64,000 nucleotides of DNA from Piper betle (GCA_033002965.1 JAURVB010014654.1:1-64000), one strand, 5' to 3'; numbered from the stretch's first letter, positions 49,186 to 61,600 are shown. The notes: generated by a model not told the origin, from the letters alone. Program-made: numbers and translations.

Positions 49186-49657
49186 CCTAGGCTCATATAT
49201 ATATATATATACACGGAAAACTTGGATAAAGACCGTCCAAAGTTGAAACTAACTTGAGGCCTAAAAATGACTTTATATGCAAAAATTGAAGTAAAAAGGT
49301 TAAATGAGCCTCGAAACCTTGAACTCAATTAGGCAAAAATCTACGATTCAATCAAATTGGGCTCACAGGGGCAATCTGATAGTCCAAAATCCCTAAGATG
49401 CATGTAAATGAAATACCTTAGAAATTCCAAATAGATACTAAATATTGCAATGACCTAATTCTACCCATAAAAACCTGGCCATAATCTACAGGTCGGGCAT
49501 ACTCAGTCTCCATAATATATTCATACGGCCATCTAGGCCCTATACTCATGGTCTGAAAATTGGTTTGACTAAAACTCATTCGAACTGATTCGTGATTGAC
49601 TCGAACTAAGCAAAACTATAAGCGGGTAAAACCCTAACCTGAAGCTAGGGTTTTACA

Positions 49658-49705
49658 GTTGTCTAAGCTATGTATGGTTGATATCCCACCAGAACTTAGG
49701 GGAGG
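49658..49705 (+). pseudogene. Ty1/copia pol remnant, right part after the solo LTR
   Basis: After the duplicated GTTGT the copia frame resumes (KDLLLSKLCMVDIPPELRGG when joined to the left part). It includes the purine-rich CTTAGGGGAGGG at 49695-49706, a plausible polypurine tract next to the 3' LTR. The 3' LTR itself is not resolved. Confidence 0.6.
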
Positions 49706-50405
49706 GCAATCTACGTACGTGTGTTGCGTACAATTTGTTATGGACACGTTTGTTTGTTGTTTGATATGCGCATTAGTTACAATTTGTAGTTGTTAAATGT
49801 TCATTAGAATAACGCGTACAACAATACATATTGAAGTTTATGAGATGTAAATCTTGTAACAATATTGAGGTTGTATAAATGATAAAGCTCTAGGGTGACT
49901 TGATGCAAGTAGGGCTGCTAATTGAGCGAGTCAGCTTGTGAGCATTTGGTATTTGACTCAGCTCATCTCGACTCGAAACTCGACATTTAAATGTTTGAGC
50001 TCGAATCCTACGAATTGAGTTTGAGCAAGGTAGTGTTTGACTCGACTCGACTCGGTTATAACTTGAAATTGAATCGAAATTGACTCAAACTCGACTCGAT
50101 AAAATAATATAATAATATATATAATATCACTTGTCTACTCAAAATACATATAAAATCATAAATAAATGTTATTATTAACTACGTACTAAATAATGGTCGT
50201 GGTGGGGGTATTTTGTTTTTTATTTTTATTTTTTTATCAAATTTGGGTTATCCTTGTAATCGAACGATCCATATTAAAGTTTGAAAAAGAAATATTATTT
50301 GACCCGACTAAGGATATATATATATACATATATACACACAAATACTACACACTAATATGTTTAATTATAACTAATTATATATATTTATATACATTATAAC
50401 AACAA
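49706..50405. other. Unassigned transposon-like sequence
   Basis: The first part may be the copia 3' LTR. From about 49911 (TAGGGCTGCTAATTGAGC) to about 50110 the text is rich in GACTCGACTCG words of the kind seen in subterminal parts of plant hAT-type non-autonomous elements; no matching right end was found. (TA)n-like text lies at 50310-50400. Confidence 0.3.
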
Positions 50406-50410
50406 AATAA

Positions 50411-50625
50411 TGGGATAACTCAGATGGTAGGACTAAAATTGAAGAGGAGGTTGTGGTTCAATCCACGTTAAGAGTAGCGCAAACACCGGCTCGCTCATAG
50501 ACAAAATCGATGACAAGAAGTGGGTAACAATGCAGCTGCTTACTGCAACTCTATGCTTTATCTTGGTCTGTCATTATTGCAGGTGCAGATTTGCCACCCA
50601 TTACTTGAAGCCGTATCTTAAACAT
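50411..50625 (+). mobile_element. Possible tRNA-derived SINE
   Basis: A polymerase III-type A box (TAACTCAGATGG, 50416-50427) and B box (GGTTCAATCC, about 50455-50464) lie about 40 bp apart, as in tRNA-derived SINEs. The body then runs on with no tRNA acceptor stem. No tail or target duplication could be fixed. Confidence 0.35.
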
Positions 50626-53600
50626 CCATATAAATTAATCTTCCGTCTCAACTCTTAGCAAAACACAACCAAATGAAAATAATTGTCGATGACGATTTAC
50701 TTTAACAAATGGAGCAAATGACTTTTAATATCTATTTGTTGGGTATGTTGTATCAAATGGAATAAGATCACCACAATGTTGATAATCCACGCGAGAACGA
50801 CTATCAATACAGAACATATTTTCCAAACAGTGGTCGTCATCAATGTCAATTGAATATAAAAAAGAAGGATTCTTTAACTGTTTACAAACAAGATGGTCCT
50901 AAAAATACGAGCATCATCTGTAGATAATAGTTCTCGACAATAGCTACCAATAAAATTTCGACAATCATTTTCTGTACATCGTGTGTTCCCAATCCCTCCA
51001 GCTTGCTTGCCTAAGACTCAGAAAATCTTTGATGGTTGAACCCCTGAGGCATCCAAAACTTGAATTTGAGACTTATTTGGCGGAGTAATTTTTCGGAATG
51101 AGCTAAAAAAACGAATTTTTTCAAGGTCAAGCTCATGGTTATGCTCATTCAACGCACTGGTAATTACTCATTTCCCTTTGTTATCCATCTTTAACTTCAC
51201 CATGACTGGACAACTGATATTTAAACTTGGGCGAGGGGTTTGAGCATTCCCTGCGATTGTGAATAACCATACCTCACACAAACATAGTGCATGGCATCAA
51301 TCTTTTATCTGTCCTAGAAACCTGCTAGATAGTTCCAAATCCTGTGTGCATGTCATAACTCTATAAAATTCATATGCTTTAAGAGATGAATAAAAAGTCA
51401 TACCAACAAAAATCACCAATTCTTCGCAATCTTCATTTTTTATTTAAGGTCTAAGACTTAAGGTTTAGGGTTTATAGAAAAAAACACTTCTTATTTTCAC
51501 GAGGTATAAAGTTTATATCTTCTTCATTTCCATACTCGGTCTCTCCATGTTTGTGTAAATTAATCTCTTCACGTACATTTTGAATGTAAGATGACAAAAA
51601 ATGGTTCCATACAAGAATAAAATTTGTATATATCTACTGCCAAAAGAAATGAAAAAAGAAACTAACCATTAAAGTTCAGCGCTGAACTCGGCGCCGAGTT
51701 TGAAAATATTGATGACTATTACTAACATGATATCCGACGACGTAAGGTAATTACTAACATGATCCCCGCCCGCGTGTGCTCTACGGTGGTTGTCATGAAC
51801 TTATTAAAAAATTGGGTACAGATTAAAATAGTAAGAAAGTTTTAAATTTTATTAAGTAGGTTAGGATGGTAGAATACAATAAACCAAGTACAATCGACAT
51901 GTAAAACGATATTTTCAAGTGGCTTTTCAAATGGGTTGATAAGATTGATTATTCAAATTGGGTGAATCGTTAGATTTTGAGTTCGAATATTAATACCGTG
52001 GAATTTATTAAAGATTCTTCTTGTTGTTTTTTTGGCTGAAAGAATATTTTTAAAATTGTAATTATAATTATACCGAATTTATGGTCGATACGAGATATAA
52101 TTCATTCAAGAAGATTAAACACAGCCAAATCGGACTTCACATATGTTATACCAAATTCCATGTAAACTATATCTTACTAATAAGAAACAATTAAGAAAAA
52201 CCAGACATTATTGCACATGTCGTCCCATGTATAAAACCAAATTCGATATTCGATATTAAGAGATTTCATTTGTTGTGGTTAATTTATAGCTCAAATTAAC
52301 ATTACGTAGTGCCCATACTTTTTAAATATTATATTTTTCTCATAAGTATTAAATGAAATACAACATATTAATCCTCATTGTTCATATTCATAAAAGTTGC
52401 TTCTCGCAAATATTCTAAATAAAAATTTTCCTTAATAGTCTATAGAATTTTTTTCTACACAATAATTATTTTTTACTCGTTAAGAATCTCCTTTTTTATT
52501 ATTTTAATACATACGAAAATAAATGATGCTCCATTTAAGATTATCTTTTCATTTTTTTATTAGAAAAATCTTTAAATATAATTCTATCCGGATTATGAAA
52601 TTCAATTATATAAAAAATCTCTAATTAATTTTTAAAAAATAATAAAAACTGTTCAAATATAAAAAATCAATAAAAAATTTATTTTCTATTAAATTTGAGC
52701 TATTATTATATTATTATTATATTAAAAATAATTTAAATAAACTTAAATATGACTCAATCAGTATACAAGTAAGGCCATAAATGGTCATACGATTTCCAGA
52801 TTTAGCAACCATTCTAATTTAAATTGAATAGAAATGGGAAAGACATAGTTTAACATATAAGTAAAATAGTTAAAAATTTAAATTTAACTATCTTTAAATA
52901 TAAATAATTATAGTAGAAAGAGTGGCAATCGGCTGTAAGATCTTATACCTAATTTAAATATAAGGCCAAATTAATTTGAAGCAAGTCACGCACTTACTGA
53001 TGCCCATAGTGGCAATTTTGTTAGTTTAAGAACAAATAGGTCCTTTTATTTATGATTCTCCAGTTACTCATTAAGTCTTACGACTAGTATTGGCCATTAT
53101 TGGCTGCAAGATTTCCCTTCAGATAAATTTATATAGCAAAACAACTCTACTATAATCAATTTAACTGAAGATTATTTACTAATTTTATACTTCATTATTA
53201 ATTTTTAAAATTTTAATTGTCAAAATATCAATTTAATAAATTTGCTTAATTTTAATTCATTATTTATTAATTTCATGACTTTTGATGGTTAGAACATTCT
53301 ATATTTTGTAAAGAAAAATTATTTTATGTAACTTAATTTTTAACCAGTTTTTTAGATAATATGCTCTACTAATTTAAATTATTTTTTTAAATTTGTATTA
53401 TATTTTAATTGATCAAATCTTTTACATTTAATTATATATATATAAAAGAGTATATTATGTTTATAATATAAATTTTTTTATCAATTTAATCATATTTTAA
53501 CCGTTAACCAAGTGTACATTGGTAAAGATTCACTTGTATTAAAACTATTAAATTTTGATTAATGACTTACTTACGATAAAAACTTCTAAAATAATAAATA

Positions 53601-54852
53601 ATTATGATAATATTGTTCGCCAAACCATAGCCGGGATATATACAGCCCAATGTACGGTTCTTTGACAAGTATCGCTATATGTTGGTCAGAGGCAGCCATG
53701 GACGTAAGTCTCTTACATAGTTGCATCCCTTAAAAGATCGATTGTACCATTTGGAGGTCTACCATTTACCGAGTCAAAATGCAAATTGATAGTCAAAAAG
53801 TAGATCATCAATTTCATCGAGCAAGGCTTCGATTTATGCTTTAAAAAAAATCCCATAAATTCAACAAACCCATGTTATATATGCATCACTTTTAGTCAAG
53901 ATAACCAAGAAAAGAATTCAATTTATTCTTAAAAAAATGCCCAGTTTTTTCATCAAATCCATGTTATATATGCATCACTTTTAAATTTCTGTTAGTATTC
54001 TAACAAAACTAACCCAGGGCAGTTTGGTTTCACGAAAAAAACCAAAACCGCCCTGGGTTTGACTCTTCAAATGACTACCACAGTAAACCATGATCACTCT
54101 CCACAAAACTCAATTTAACTAGACAATTTGTTGAGGAAACAACATGAATATATATATATATATATCACATTATACACAGTTGACTACTTACAATTTTCTA
54201 TACTGTGTTTCTTTCATGGCACCCAAAAGGATCCAAAGTAACAATAGCACAGGACACTAAACAATAGCCACGCCGTACAAAATACCCAAAAGCAAAAAAT
54301 GAATTTCTAAGACCCATACCATTGAGGATACAATACTTAGCATCCTTGTTCTATTCAACAAATCCCCTCCCAAACTTCAGATATGCTATGTTTCCTAAGA
54401 TACAGCTAATAATTCTTTAACCTCGTGAAAAAAAATGAAAATCTGCCCTCGAATGGATAATTGCCAATCATTATTAGGATTAAAAAATCAGACTGATGAC
54501 AATGCGACATATGGACAACAAATAAAACATTACCGAGCGCTATCCATGTCAACACGGTTTCAGGAAAATAAGCTCAAATATCGGGACTACACAAAAAAGT
54601 TCCCACACATCACAAATCTGCAACAAGTTGCTAATATTGCCCCCATAAAAATCCACGTTCACTTTCAAACATATAGCAATAAACTTATGACTAAAGCTTC
54701 TTTAATAAACAACTCAAAGAAACCCATAATATGATGGAAAACCAGCAAAAATGCCTAATGGAACAAGTTAAAATAGGATATAACCACTGAAACCAAAACA
54801 CAATATTCACGGCTTCAAGAACATTTAAAGAACACCACCTTTTGCAATTAGC
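50626..54852. other. Long AT-rich intergenic region, no gene seen
   Basis: Stops are dense in all frames and no conserved protein text was noticed. A hairpin at 54011-54059 is listed separately. The last few hundred bases should hold the RPS15 3' UTR. Confidence 0.6.
54011..54059. other. Near-perfect hairpin (inverted repeat)
   Basis: The left arm AACCCAGGGCAGTTTGGTTT and right arm AAACCAAAACCGCCCTGGGTT pair over about 20 bp, with one mismatch and one gap, around a short A-rich loop. It stands alone in AT-rich DNA. It could be a transposon relic or an RNA hairpin; nothing else supports a role. Confidence 0.5.
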
Positions 54853-56616
54853 TCATTTAAGAGGAATGAACCTTGACGAATGGGTGGCACCAATACCAGG
54901 CCTCCCGTGCTTTACAGGTTTATATGAGATGGAGAACTCTGCCAAATAGTGACCGATCATCTCTGGCTGCAGTCAGAATAGCAATCAAGCCTTAGCCATC
55001 TTCCATTATTAGATTAAAAAAATATTTGCTAGTAGATTATTCGCACAAACAAGATGCATTTTTCTAACCAAGTAGATTACAAATAGAAAATAAAAACAAA
55101 AGAAGAATGATGCAGAGTATGCCACATATATATATATTTTTTAAAAAAAACACAAGCAAATTTTACCATTAAAGGCAAGTTAAAGAACAATGTTTCTATC
55201 AAACTATATACAGACGTTAAAAACAAGCGATGTGCATCATGACGATCATTATTGTAAAGTAAGCATGAATTGAAAATACACAGGCCCCATTATTGTGCAT
55301 CTAGTGATAGTGATCACATACCTTGATCTCAACCTGGTTAAAAGTTTTCCCATTGTAGACACCAATGATACTTCCAATCATTTCAGGCACAATGATCATG
55401 TTTCTCAGATGTGTTCTAACTGGCTCCGGCTTCTCACCAGGAGGTGCCTCTTTCTTCTGCTCCAAAATCAAGAGATCCAATAAGCATTGTACGATTACTA
55501 CTGGTGCACAAAATTAACCTCAAAAAATAGAAATATTTGATCACACGAGAAAACAAATAAGTCAAATATTCAATCAATGTACAAAAGAATAGACAATATC
55601 ATAAAAAAAACGTATCTTCTTATGTTTGAAAAAAACCATAAAAGTAGGCTACTACTAACCTCCAAATTCCCCACCAAATGCTATTATAACGAACACAATT
55701 GATAGTCAACTCGTGATCAGTAAAAAAGAAACATGTAAGAAAATTAGATCAACCCAAACAAAAAAACCACACCTACTAGTTCTTACTTAACAGTATGAAA
55801 AACCAGAAACCTATAGGAGACTCTACACTGCAGTTGCAAACAAATTCGACAAGGCAACGAGCATAATGACAACTGCAACAAATCAATATAAAACCTAAAA
55901 TCAATTGAACTACAAAAAGAATACCTAAATGGAGAGTTTGAAAAAAGAAAACCCAAACGGATAGTACAGAAATCGATGTGCGCCTATCAATCTACTGTAC
56001 CAAATATTCTAATCTCAAACAACACATAATCAGAAACATATTCAATGCCCTACACTGCCCTCGCAAACAAATTATATAAGACAGTAGAAAATAACATCTA
56101 TGTAAAAAACACAAACAATTTGACCACAAGATACATATCAATCAATACACAAGGGTTTAAGAACAATAACAACTACAAAACCAACAAATAGAGGATCGAA
56201 GATCAAAAAACTTACTGCCTTACGGAGCTTCTTGATCAAAGCCATCGGCTTCCTCTTCAACCCGCGCTTAAACCTACCAAAAACAAGCCAAAACCCCAAT
56301 CAAACAACCACAAAACACGAAACAATTTAAAAAGAAAGGGAACAGATCCGGACCTTCTCCGGGCACGAGCGTGGAAGAGGTTGACGAGCTCGTCGGTGCC
56401 CATGTCGAGCAGCTGGTCGAGGTCCACCCCCTGAAAGAGAACTTCTTGAACGTCCTCCGTTTCGGTTGCGCGCCTCCCACCTCCATTTCCGTGTCCGCCT
56501 GCAGCCAACGGAAAACACAAAGAAAGCAAACAACTTTGCCCATCAATCGATGGAGCCATTGATACCGAGTGCTTGGAGAGGGGGAGATGGAGGCCAAGGT
56601 CGCGATAACAAACCAT
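54853..56616 (-). CDS. RPS15: 40S ribosomal protein S15 (uS19 family)
   Basis: It is a component of the small cytosolic ribosomal subunit, near the decoding head. Five exons on the minus strand: 56616-56614 (ATG alone, donor GTTTGT directly after it), 56498-56354, 56273-56216, 55456-55322, 54966-54853. All introns are GT/AG. The predicted protein has 151 residues, the normal size: [20 protein letters not shown] at the start, [57 protein letters not shown], and the C-terminal [20 protein letters not shown]...SSRFIPLK. An intron right after the ATG is common in plant ribosomal protein genes. One base is missing in exon 2: the C5 run 56427-56431 (plus strand) should be C6 to join FSFRG to [13 protein letters not shown]. 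Because the rest is perfectly conserved, a sequencing or assembly error is the simplest explanation. Confidence 0.93.
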
Positions 56617-56641
56617 GGCGGCCGCCGGCGACGATCTCCGG

Positions 56642-56651
56642 CTAGGGTTTT
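56642..56651 (-). promoter_or_regulatory. Telo-box of RPS15
   Basis: AAAACCCTAG on the minus strand, 26-35 bp upstream of the ATG at 56616. The telo-box (AAACCCTA) is a known hallmark of plant ribosomal protein and translation gene promoters/leaders. Confidence 0.65.
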
Positions 56652-56677
56652 GGATGGTGGAGAAGAAGAAGATGAGG

Positions 56678-56850
56678 ATTTGTATTGTTTGTTTATATCG
56701 TGGTTGCTTGTCGGGTAGTTTGGCCCGTCATGGACCAAACCGCAGTCCGAATGTGCTGAAAACGAAGGTGAGCATTTGTATTGTTTGTTTATATCGTGGC
56801 TGCTTGTCGGGTAGTTTGGCCCGTCATGGACCCAACCGCGGTCCGAATGT
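56678..56850. repeat. Direct tandem duplication in the RPS15 upstream region (96-bp period)
   Basis: ATTTGTATTGTTTGTTTATA...GGCCCGTCATGGACC.AACCGC.GTCCGAATG occurs at 56678-56753 and again at 56774-56850 with only a few base changes. It covers the likely promoter of RPS15. Confidence 0.9.
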
Positions 56851-56870
56851 TTTTGGACTGTTTGTTGCAT

Positions 56871-57565
56871 AATAAGGGGAGGGAGTGCTGGAATTCAAGG
56901 GGGTTGAATGGAAGAATAGAAGGAAAAGAAGCAGCTTTGAAATCCAATAAAACAAAAAACTTTACAAAAAATAATCAACCTGTAAAAAATCACCGTCTGT
57001 GATAATATATTTTACAGGCTCAAGACTTGAGAGTCCTAATAAGGAAATATTAAACAATAGTTTAACAGTGTTGGGTATCTGAATTCAAATTGGAACTATT
57101 AGAATATCAAATATTAATAAAACACGAAATAAAACACTTTTTTTGTTCATAGTATATATACCTTAATCATGTAGAGCATGCCCTGCATCAATATATTTAG
57201 AAGGACTATCAATTAAACATATATACCTAAATCATTTTTATGGATCAATTATAATTCTTGAAACAGCTCAAAGGAGTTGATTGGTGATATTTTCTTTTTA
57301 AAATTTTTAAAAAACCCTTGACTCCACCTATTTCTTTCTCGGAGTGGGATCATTTCATCTGCTCATTTGTGATCAATAATTACTTAATGCGTTATACCCT
57401 CTTGTCTTTGTAATGAGATTGGGGAATGATATGGTTTGAAACTTTAATTTAATTTAATTTATTTTATTTTTTACAATGAATCAACATTCAAAGAGCATTT
57501 TAGAGAGAATTGTCTGTTTATCTTGCTTTTATTTTTCTAAACAAAATGTAGTTTTTTGCCATCTT
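56871..57565. other. Intergenic, no gene seen
   Basis: AT-rich, with no recognisable frame, RNA or repeat. Confidence 0.5.
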
Positions 57566-57569
57566 TTTA

Positions 57570-57795
57570 AAAAAAATTTAGATGGAGTTCCCTGAGCCCT
57601 TATTTCTTCTAATTCATAATTTCCCATATGCGACAGATTGCTGTCCAATGCTCAGAAATGGAGAGGAACCTTTGAGGGACACAAAGGTACAGTTTGGAGC
57701 TGCTGTCTTGACCCCAATGGATTACGTGCAGAGTTTTCTGCATATGCCATCCCTGTTGACCTTCGATCCAGTTCTTGCTTGAAAGAGCATAAATT
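57570..57795 (+). pseudogene. Fragment of a STRAP-like WD40 protein gene
   Basis: Two plus-strand frames carry adjoining pieces of one conserved WD40 stretch: CCPMLRNGE (about 57641-57667) and, one frame over, [20 protein letters not shown] then LRAEFSA (about 57668-57745). Plant STRAP-type WD40 proteins read '[39 protein letters not shown]' here. The TGDW part is reduced and the frame shifts, and nothing recognisable follows, so it is a short dead fragment, perhaps a retro-copy or a transposon-carried piece. Confidence 0.5.
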
Positions 57796-58665
57796 GCTAA
57801 TTTGAAGGATAGTCTGTTTTTAACCGTTGTGTTCACTGTTCATCTATATTTGAAAGAAAGAATAAAAGATACTAATTATGTTTAAAATTTTCACTCTAGT
57901 TTTGTGTTTTATTACTGATGCTAGCCAGCTATGAAATTGATAATTCCGAGATGTTTAAGCAGTACTTACAGAAAATGAGTGCCTTCGTAGTTTTAGCGAA
58001 ATTATGTACCAGGATCTGGAGATTTGTTGTCATAATCTCAGAAGAACATTGTGTCTTGCTTTTCCGGGAAATATGTATTGTTTCATAGTGTTAATACTTG
58101 TTGTGTGTGTTTTTGATTGTTTTTTATGTTTTCTTAAAGATCTTTGGTTACATGCTTTTTGAGTAATTAATTCCTTAGTTTCAGAAGTTTCCCCTAGAAC
58201 TGGCAGTTGCTATTCCGTTTTAGATACTTGTGTCATTCAGCTGTATTTAACTATGCACAAATATCTTTTAGATGGATTGATTCCAAGGTTTTGCATATAG
58301 GGCAGCAAAAACCTGAAATGTTTTGCTTCATAAAATCTATTTTATAGCATATATTGCAGTTATCATCTAATATCTCTTGTTTTCCCTGCTTCTATTAGTA
58401 ATTAATGATGCCAAGTGCTTGTGAAAGAATGAGACAAATATTTCAATCTGACCATATTTCTTACTGATTGCGCAAATCTTAGATCATGTAACCCCTGTAT
58501 TGGAGTTAACCTTGGTGAACTTTGAGCCAAAAATTTTGCACAATAAAGTAACATATCAGAAGTGTCTACTGTCTAGGAAAGGTGCCATGTTAGGCATGTT
58601 TTCCCTGCTTCTTTGACATTTGACACATTGAAACTAGAAACATTTCTTTTTATTTCTCCATGCAG
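57796..58665. other. Intergenic or decayed sequence, no gene seen
   Basis: T-rich sequence with the composition of plant introns. Part of it may belong to introns of the decayed receptor kinase that follows. No clear exon was seen. Confidence 0.4.
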
Positions 58666-58669
58666 TTAG

Positions 58670-61600
58670 AGGTCCCATGATTTCTCCAGCTTCCCACCTC
58701 CTGTGCCATTTCGAAAGAAGAACAGAAGAAAAGCTCACCGATCCTGGCACGCTGCTGGTGCATTTATAGTTTGAAAGTCAGTTGGTGCATTGCAATTATC
58801 TATGGAGTTGGTTTAGGATATCATTGTTGTCTATTTCCAGATCATTTACCACCATCACCTTCCCTTCTCCTATTTCTTCAAACCCAGACAAAAATGCCGC
58901 AAAACCATCCCCATCTGTAATGAATCCATCCAACAAAGGTGTGAAATTCACACCATTGCTCCCTCCTCCCTTTTTCTTTAACCCCATCTCTCTCAGATAA
59001 ATGTGATATACTGGGCTTTTCAGGGCCTGCATCTCACCCAATGCCGCCTCCCATAAGTTCACGGAGGAAACCTAAACCTGCAATACCGCCAGTTCTTCAT
59101 ACCTTGCCACCTCCACCTCCAACCAAAGGTATGCATATAATGTATTTATTTAGTTCATTTGACGACAGTCATATCTGCTTGGCTAGCACGTCATCAATCA
59201 TGGGGGTTTCTGTTTGTGAAGATTAAGTAAATACCCTTAACATATTTTTGGTTTCTTTTATCTCGATCCTTTTAAATATGTTAATATGCTTCTCCTTTCG
59301 TCAAGAATGTTTTTTGTGAGATACCAAGCAATTGTCCTACTATTTGCAGACTGTTCATCTTTGACATGCTCTGAACCATTGACAAATACTCTTCCTGGAT
59401 CCCCATGTGGTTGCATATGACCCATGCAAGTTGGACTCCATCTCAATGTGCCACTTTATACATTCTTCCTTTTAGTTTCAGAACTTGCTCAGGAAATTGC
59501 TGCTGGACTATTCACGAAGCAAAGTCAGGTCCGAATCGGATATGACCATTGTTCTCATTAATATGGTGCCTGTTGGGGAGAGTTTTGATGGCACTACAGC
59601 ATTACTTATCTACCAGAAGTTTTGGCACAAGAAGGTTGTTATCAAGCCTAATATTTTTGGCAGCATATATGATGTGTTATATGTTCACTACCCAGGTATA
59701 CTAGAGTTTCTCAATCTCTCTCCGTCTTTCCACCCCTCCTGGTTAAATACATAAGCTTCATTTATGTTGCAGGTCTTCCTCCCTCACCACCTATGTCACC
59801 ATTGAATATTACTATAGAAGACGGCCCACTCATGACAGGTGGTCATGGTAGGGCTATAAAGCCTATGGAGTTGATGTTAGAAAACAATGGAAGAAAAAAT
59901 TAAGTGGAAGCCTGATTGCTATCATAGTTTTGTCATCTTCTATAGTACTTGTTTTATGCGTTGGAGTAATATGGTTTTTGTTGTTACAAAGCCATTGGCA
60001 TGATAAGCACCAGCCTTTGTCAACACCTAAGAATTCACAGCCAACTGGAAATCATCAGGCATATGACTAGTCTTGCAACTCATGCATTTGGGTATAGTTT
60101 TTGATCTGTATTTTAAAATTTTGCTCATTTTACCATACATTGTAATTACAGTGGGAGCTGGATCGATGTTATATGGAAGTGGTCGCCCAAGTTCTGCATC
60201 ATTGTCCATTGGCTCCTGCATAGCAACATATACAGTATCAGCAAAAACATTTAGTTTGGGTGAAATTGAAAGGGCAACAGATAACTTTGATGATACAAAG
60301 AGTAAGGTGGTTTTGGGCGTGTATACAAAGGCGTTCTTTAAGATGGCACAGAGGTGGCTGTCAAGGTTCTTAAAAGAGACGATCAGCAGGGAGGCCGAGA
60401 GTTTTTGGCTGAGGTTGAGGTGCTCAATCGTCTCCATCATCGAAACCTAGTCAAACTTATTGGTATTTGCACTGAAGAGCACAGTCGCTGTCTGGTATAT
60501 GAACTCATTCCAAATGGCAGTGTGGAGTCTCACGCACATGGTATTCTCTCATTGTCCCTGTTACCGGTAAGAACTTTCTTTTTGTGGAAAAATGTGATTC
60601 CTAGATATGCTTCATTCTCAGGGGTTGACAAGATAACTGCTCCATTGGATTGGGGTGCTCGAATGAAGTTTGTATTGGGTTCTGCGAGAGGTCTAGCTTA
60701 TTTGCACAAGGATTCGAGTACACGTGTGAGCCACCGTGACTTCAAATCCAGCAATATATTGTTGGAGCATGATTTCACTCCTAAAGTATCTGATTTTGGC
60801 CTAGCTAGAGCAGGTTTGGATGAGGGGAACAACCACATCTCCACTTGTGTCATGGGAACCTTTGGGTATGACATATTCCAAGTGCATTCTTTTTTCTTCA
60901 AAAAAAAAAGTTTTCAAAGCTAGCCAGAAAACTTCGGTTTCCATGGTTAACAACTCATCTAACCGATAGAAAGTGTTTTTGCTACTGAAGCACACTTGTT
61001 ATGTTACTCAGGTATGCTGCTCCAGAATATGCCATGATTGGGCATCTGTTAGTGAAAAGTGATGTTTACAGTTATGGGTTGGTGCTTCTTGAGCTCCTTA
61101 CAGGAAGAAAACCTGTGGACATGTCCCAACCTGCAGGTTAAGAGAATCTAGTTTCATGGACTCGCCCTCTTCTTATGAGCAAGGAAGGCTTGGAGGCAAT
61201 AATTGACCCTGCTCTTGGTTCTGATATCCCCTTTGAGAATGTAGGCAAAGTTGCTGCCATTGCTTCTATGTGTGTCCAGCCTGAGGTCTCACACCGTCCA
61301 TCTATGGGTGAAAATGTACAAGCCCTAAAGCTTGTATGTAATGAGAATGGAGGGACAGCGCAAGCCATGCAACCTAGTTGTGGTCAAGATGACTTAACAG
61401 CTCAGAATGTGCAGTCAATGGCCAGCAATGATCCCCATCAGGTCGCTGAGCCTTGTACACTTCTAGCTGCAGACTATAGTTCCAGCCTCGATATTGACAG
61501 GGGATTATCAGCATCAGAAATATTTAGTTCTTCAACAAGATATATGCGGCAAGGGTCAGGTTCTTTCAGAAGGCATTCTACTTCAGGGCCATTGAGAAGA

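Larger units (their letters stand above)
39067..49194 (+). mobile_element. MULE-like element in a (TA)n tract, carrying a FAR1-type domain and gene fragments
   Basis: Left end, after a TA run (39051-39066): GGTAAAAATTTTACTGCG then CTGCAGCACAG. Right end, read inward from a TA run that starts at 49195: GAGCCTAGGTTTCCTCC then GCCGCAGCACAGG. Both ends align with those of the small element at 1770-2511, including the subterminal CGTTGGAT/ATCCAACGG arm (39124-39150). About 5.27 kb remain once the hAT insertion (44334-49185 plus one 8-bp duplicate) is removed. The cargo is GC-rich tandem repeats, a FAR1-domain frame, a tRNA-like sequence and several fragments. A FAR1 domain plus TIRs points to the Mutator-like superfamily. 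No MULE transposase core is seen, so it is non-autonomous or internally deleted. Confidence 0.7.
36297..49657. mobile_element. Gypsy-like solo LTR with nested elements, 5-bp target duplication GTTGT
   Basis: It starts TGTACCACCC and ends GGGTTTTACA. The 5-bp repeat GTTGT lies immediately outside both ends (36292-36296 and 49658-49662). The copia frame resumes across it: '...AAGGATTTGTTGT' on the left continues as 'CTAAGCTATGTATGGTTGAT' on the right. Without the nested MULE-like element it is about 3.2 kb, so it is a very long LTR or a non-autonomous LTR element. No gag/pol is seen in it. Simple AAAT/AATA repeats fill 37560-38050. Confidence 0.85.

Noticed and set aside
56257..56616. A continuous 119-codon minus-strand frame over RPS15 exons 1-2 as the true N-terminus
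   Set aside because: It reads through the intron after the ATG and gives a non-conserved N-terminus. Splicing after ATG gives the conserved ADTEMEVGG...FKKFSFRG text, with one missing base before VDLDQ.
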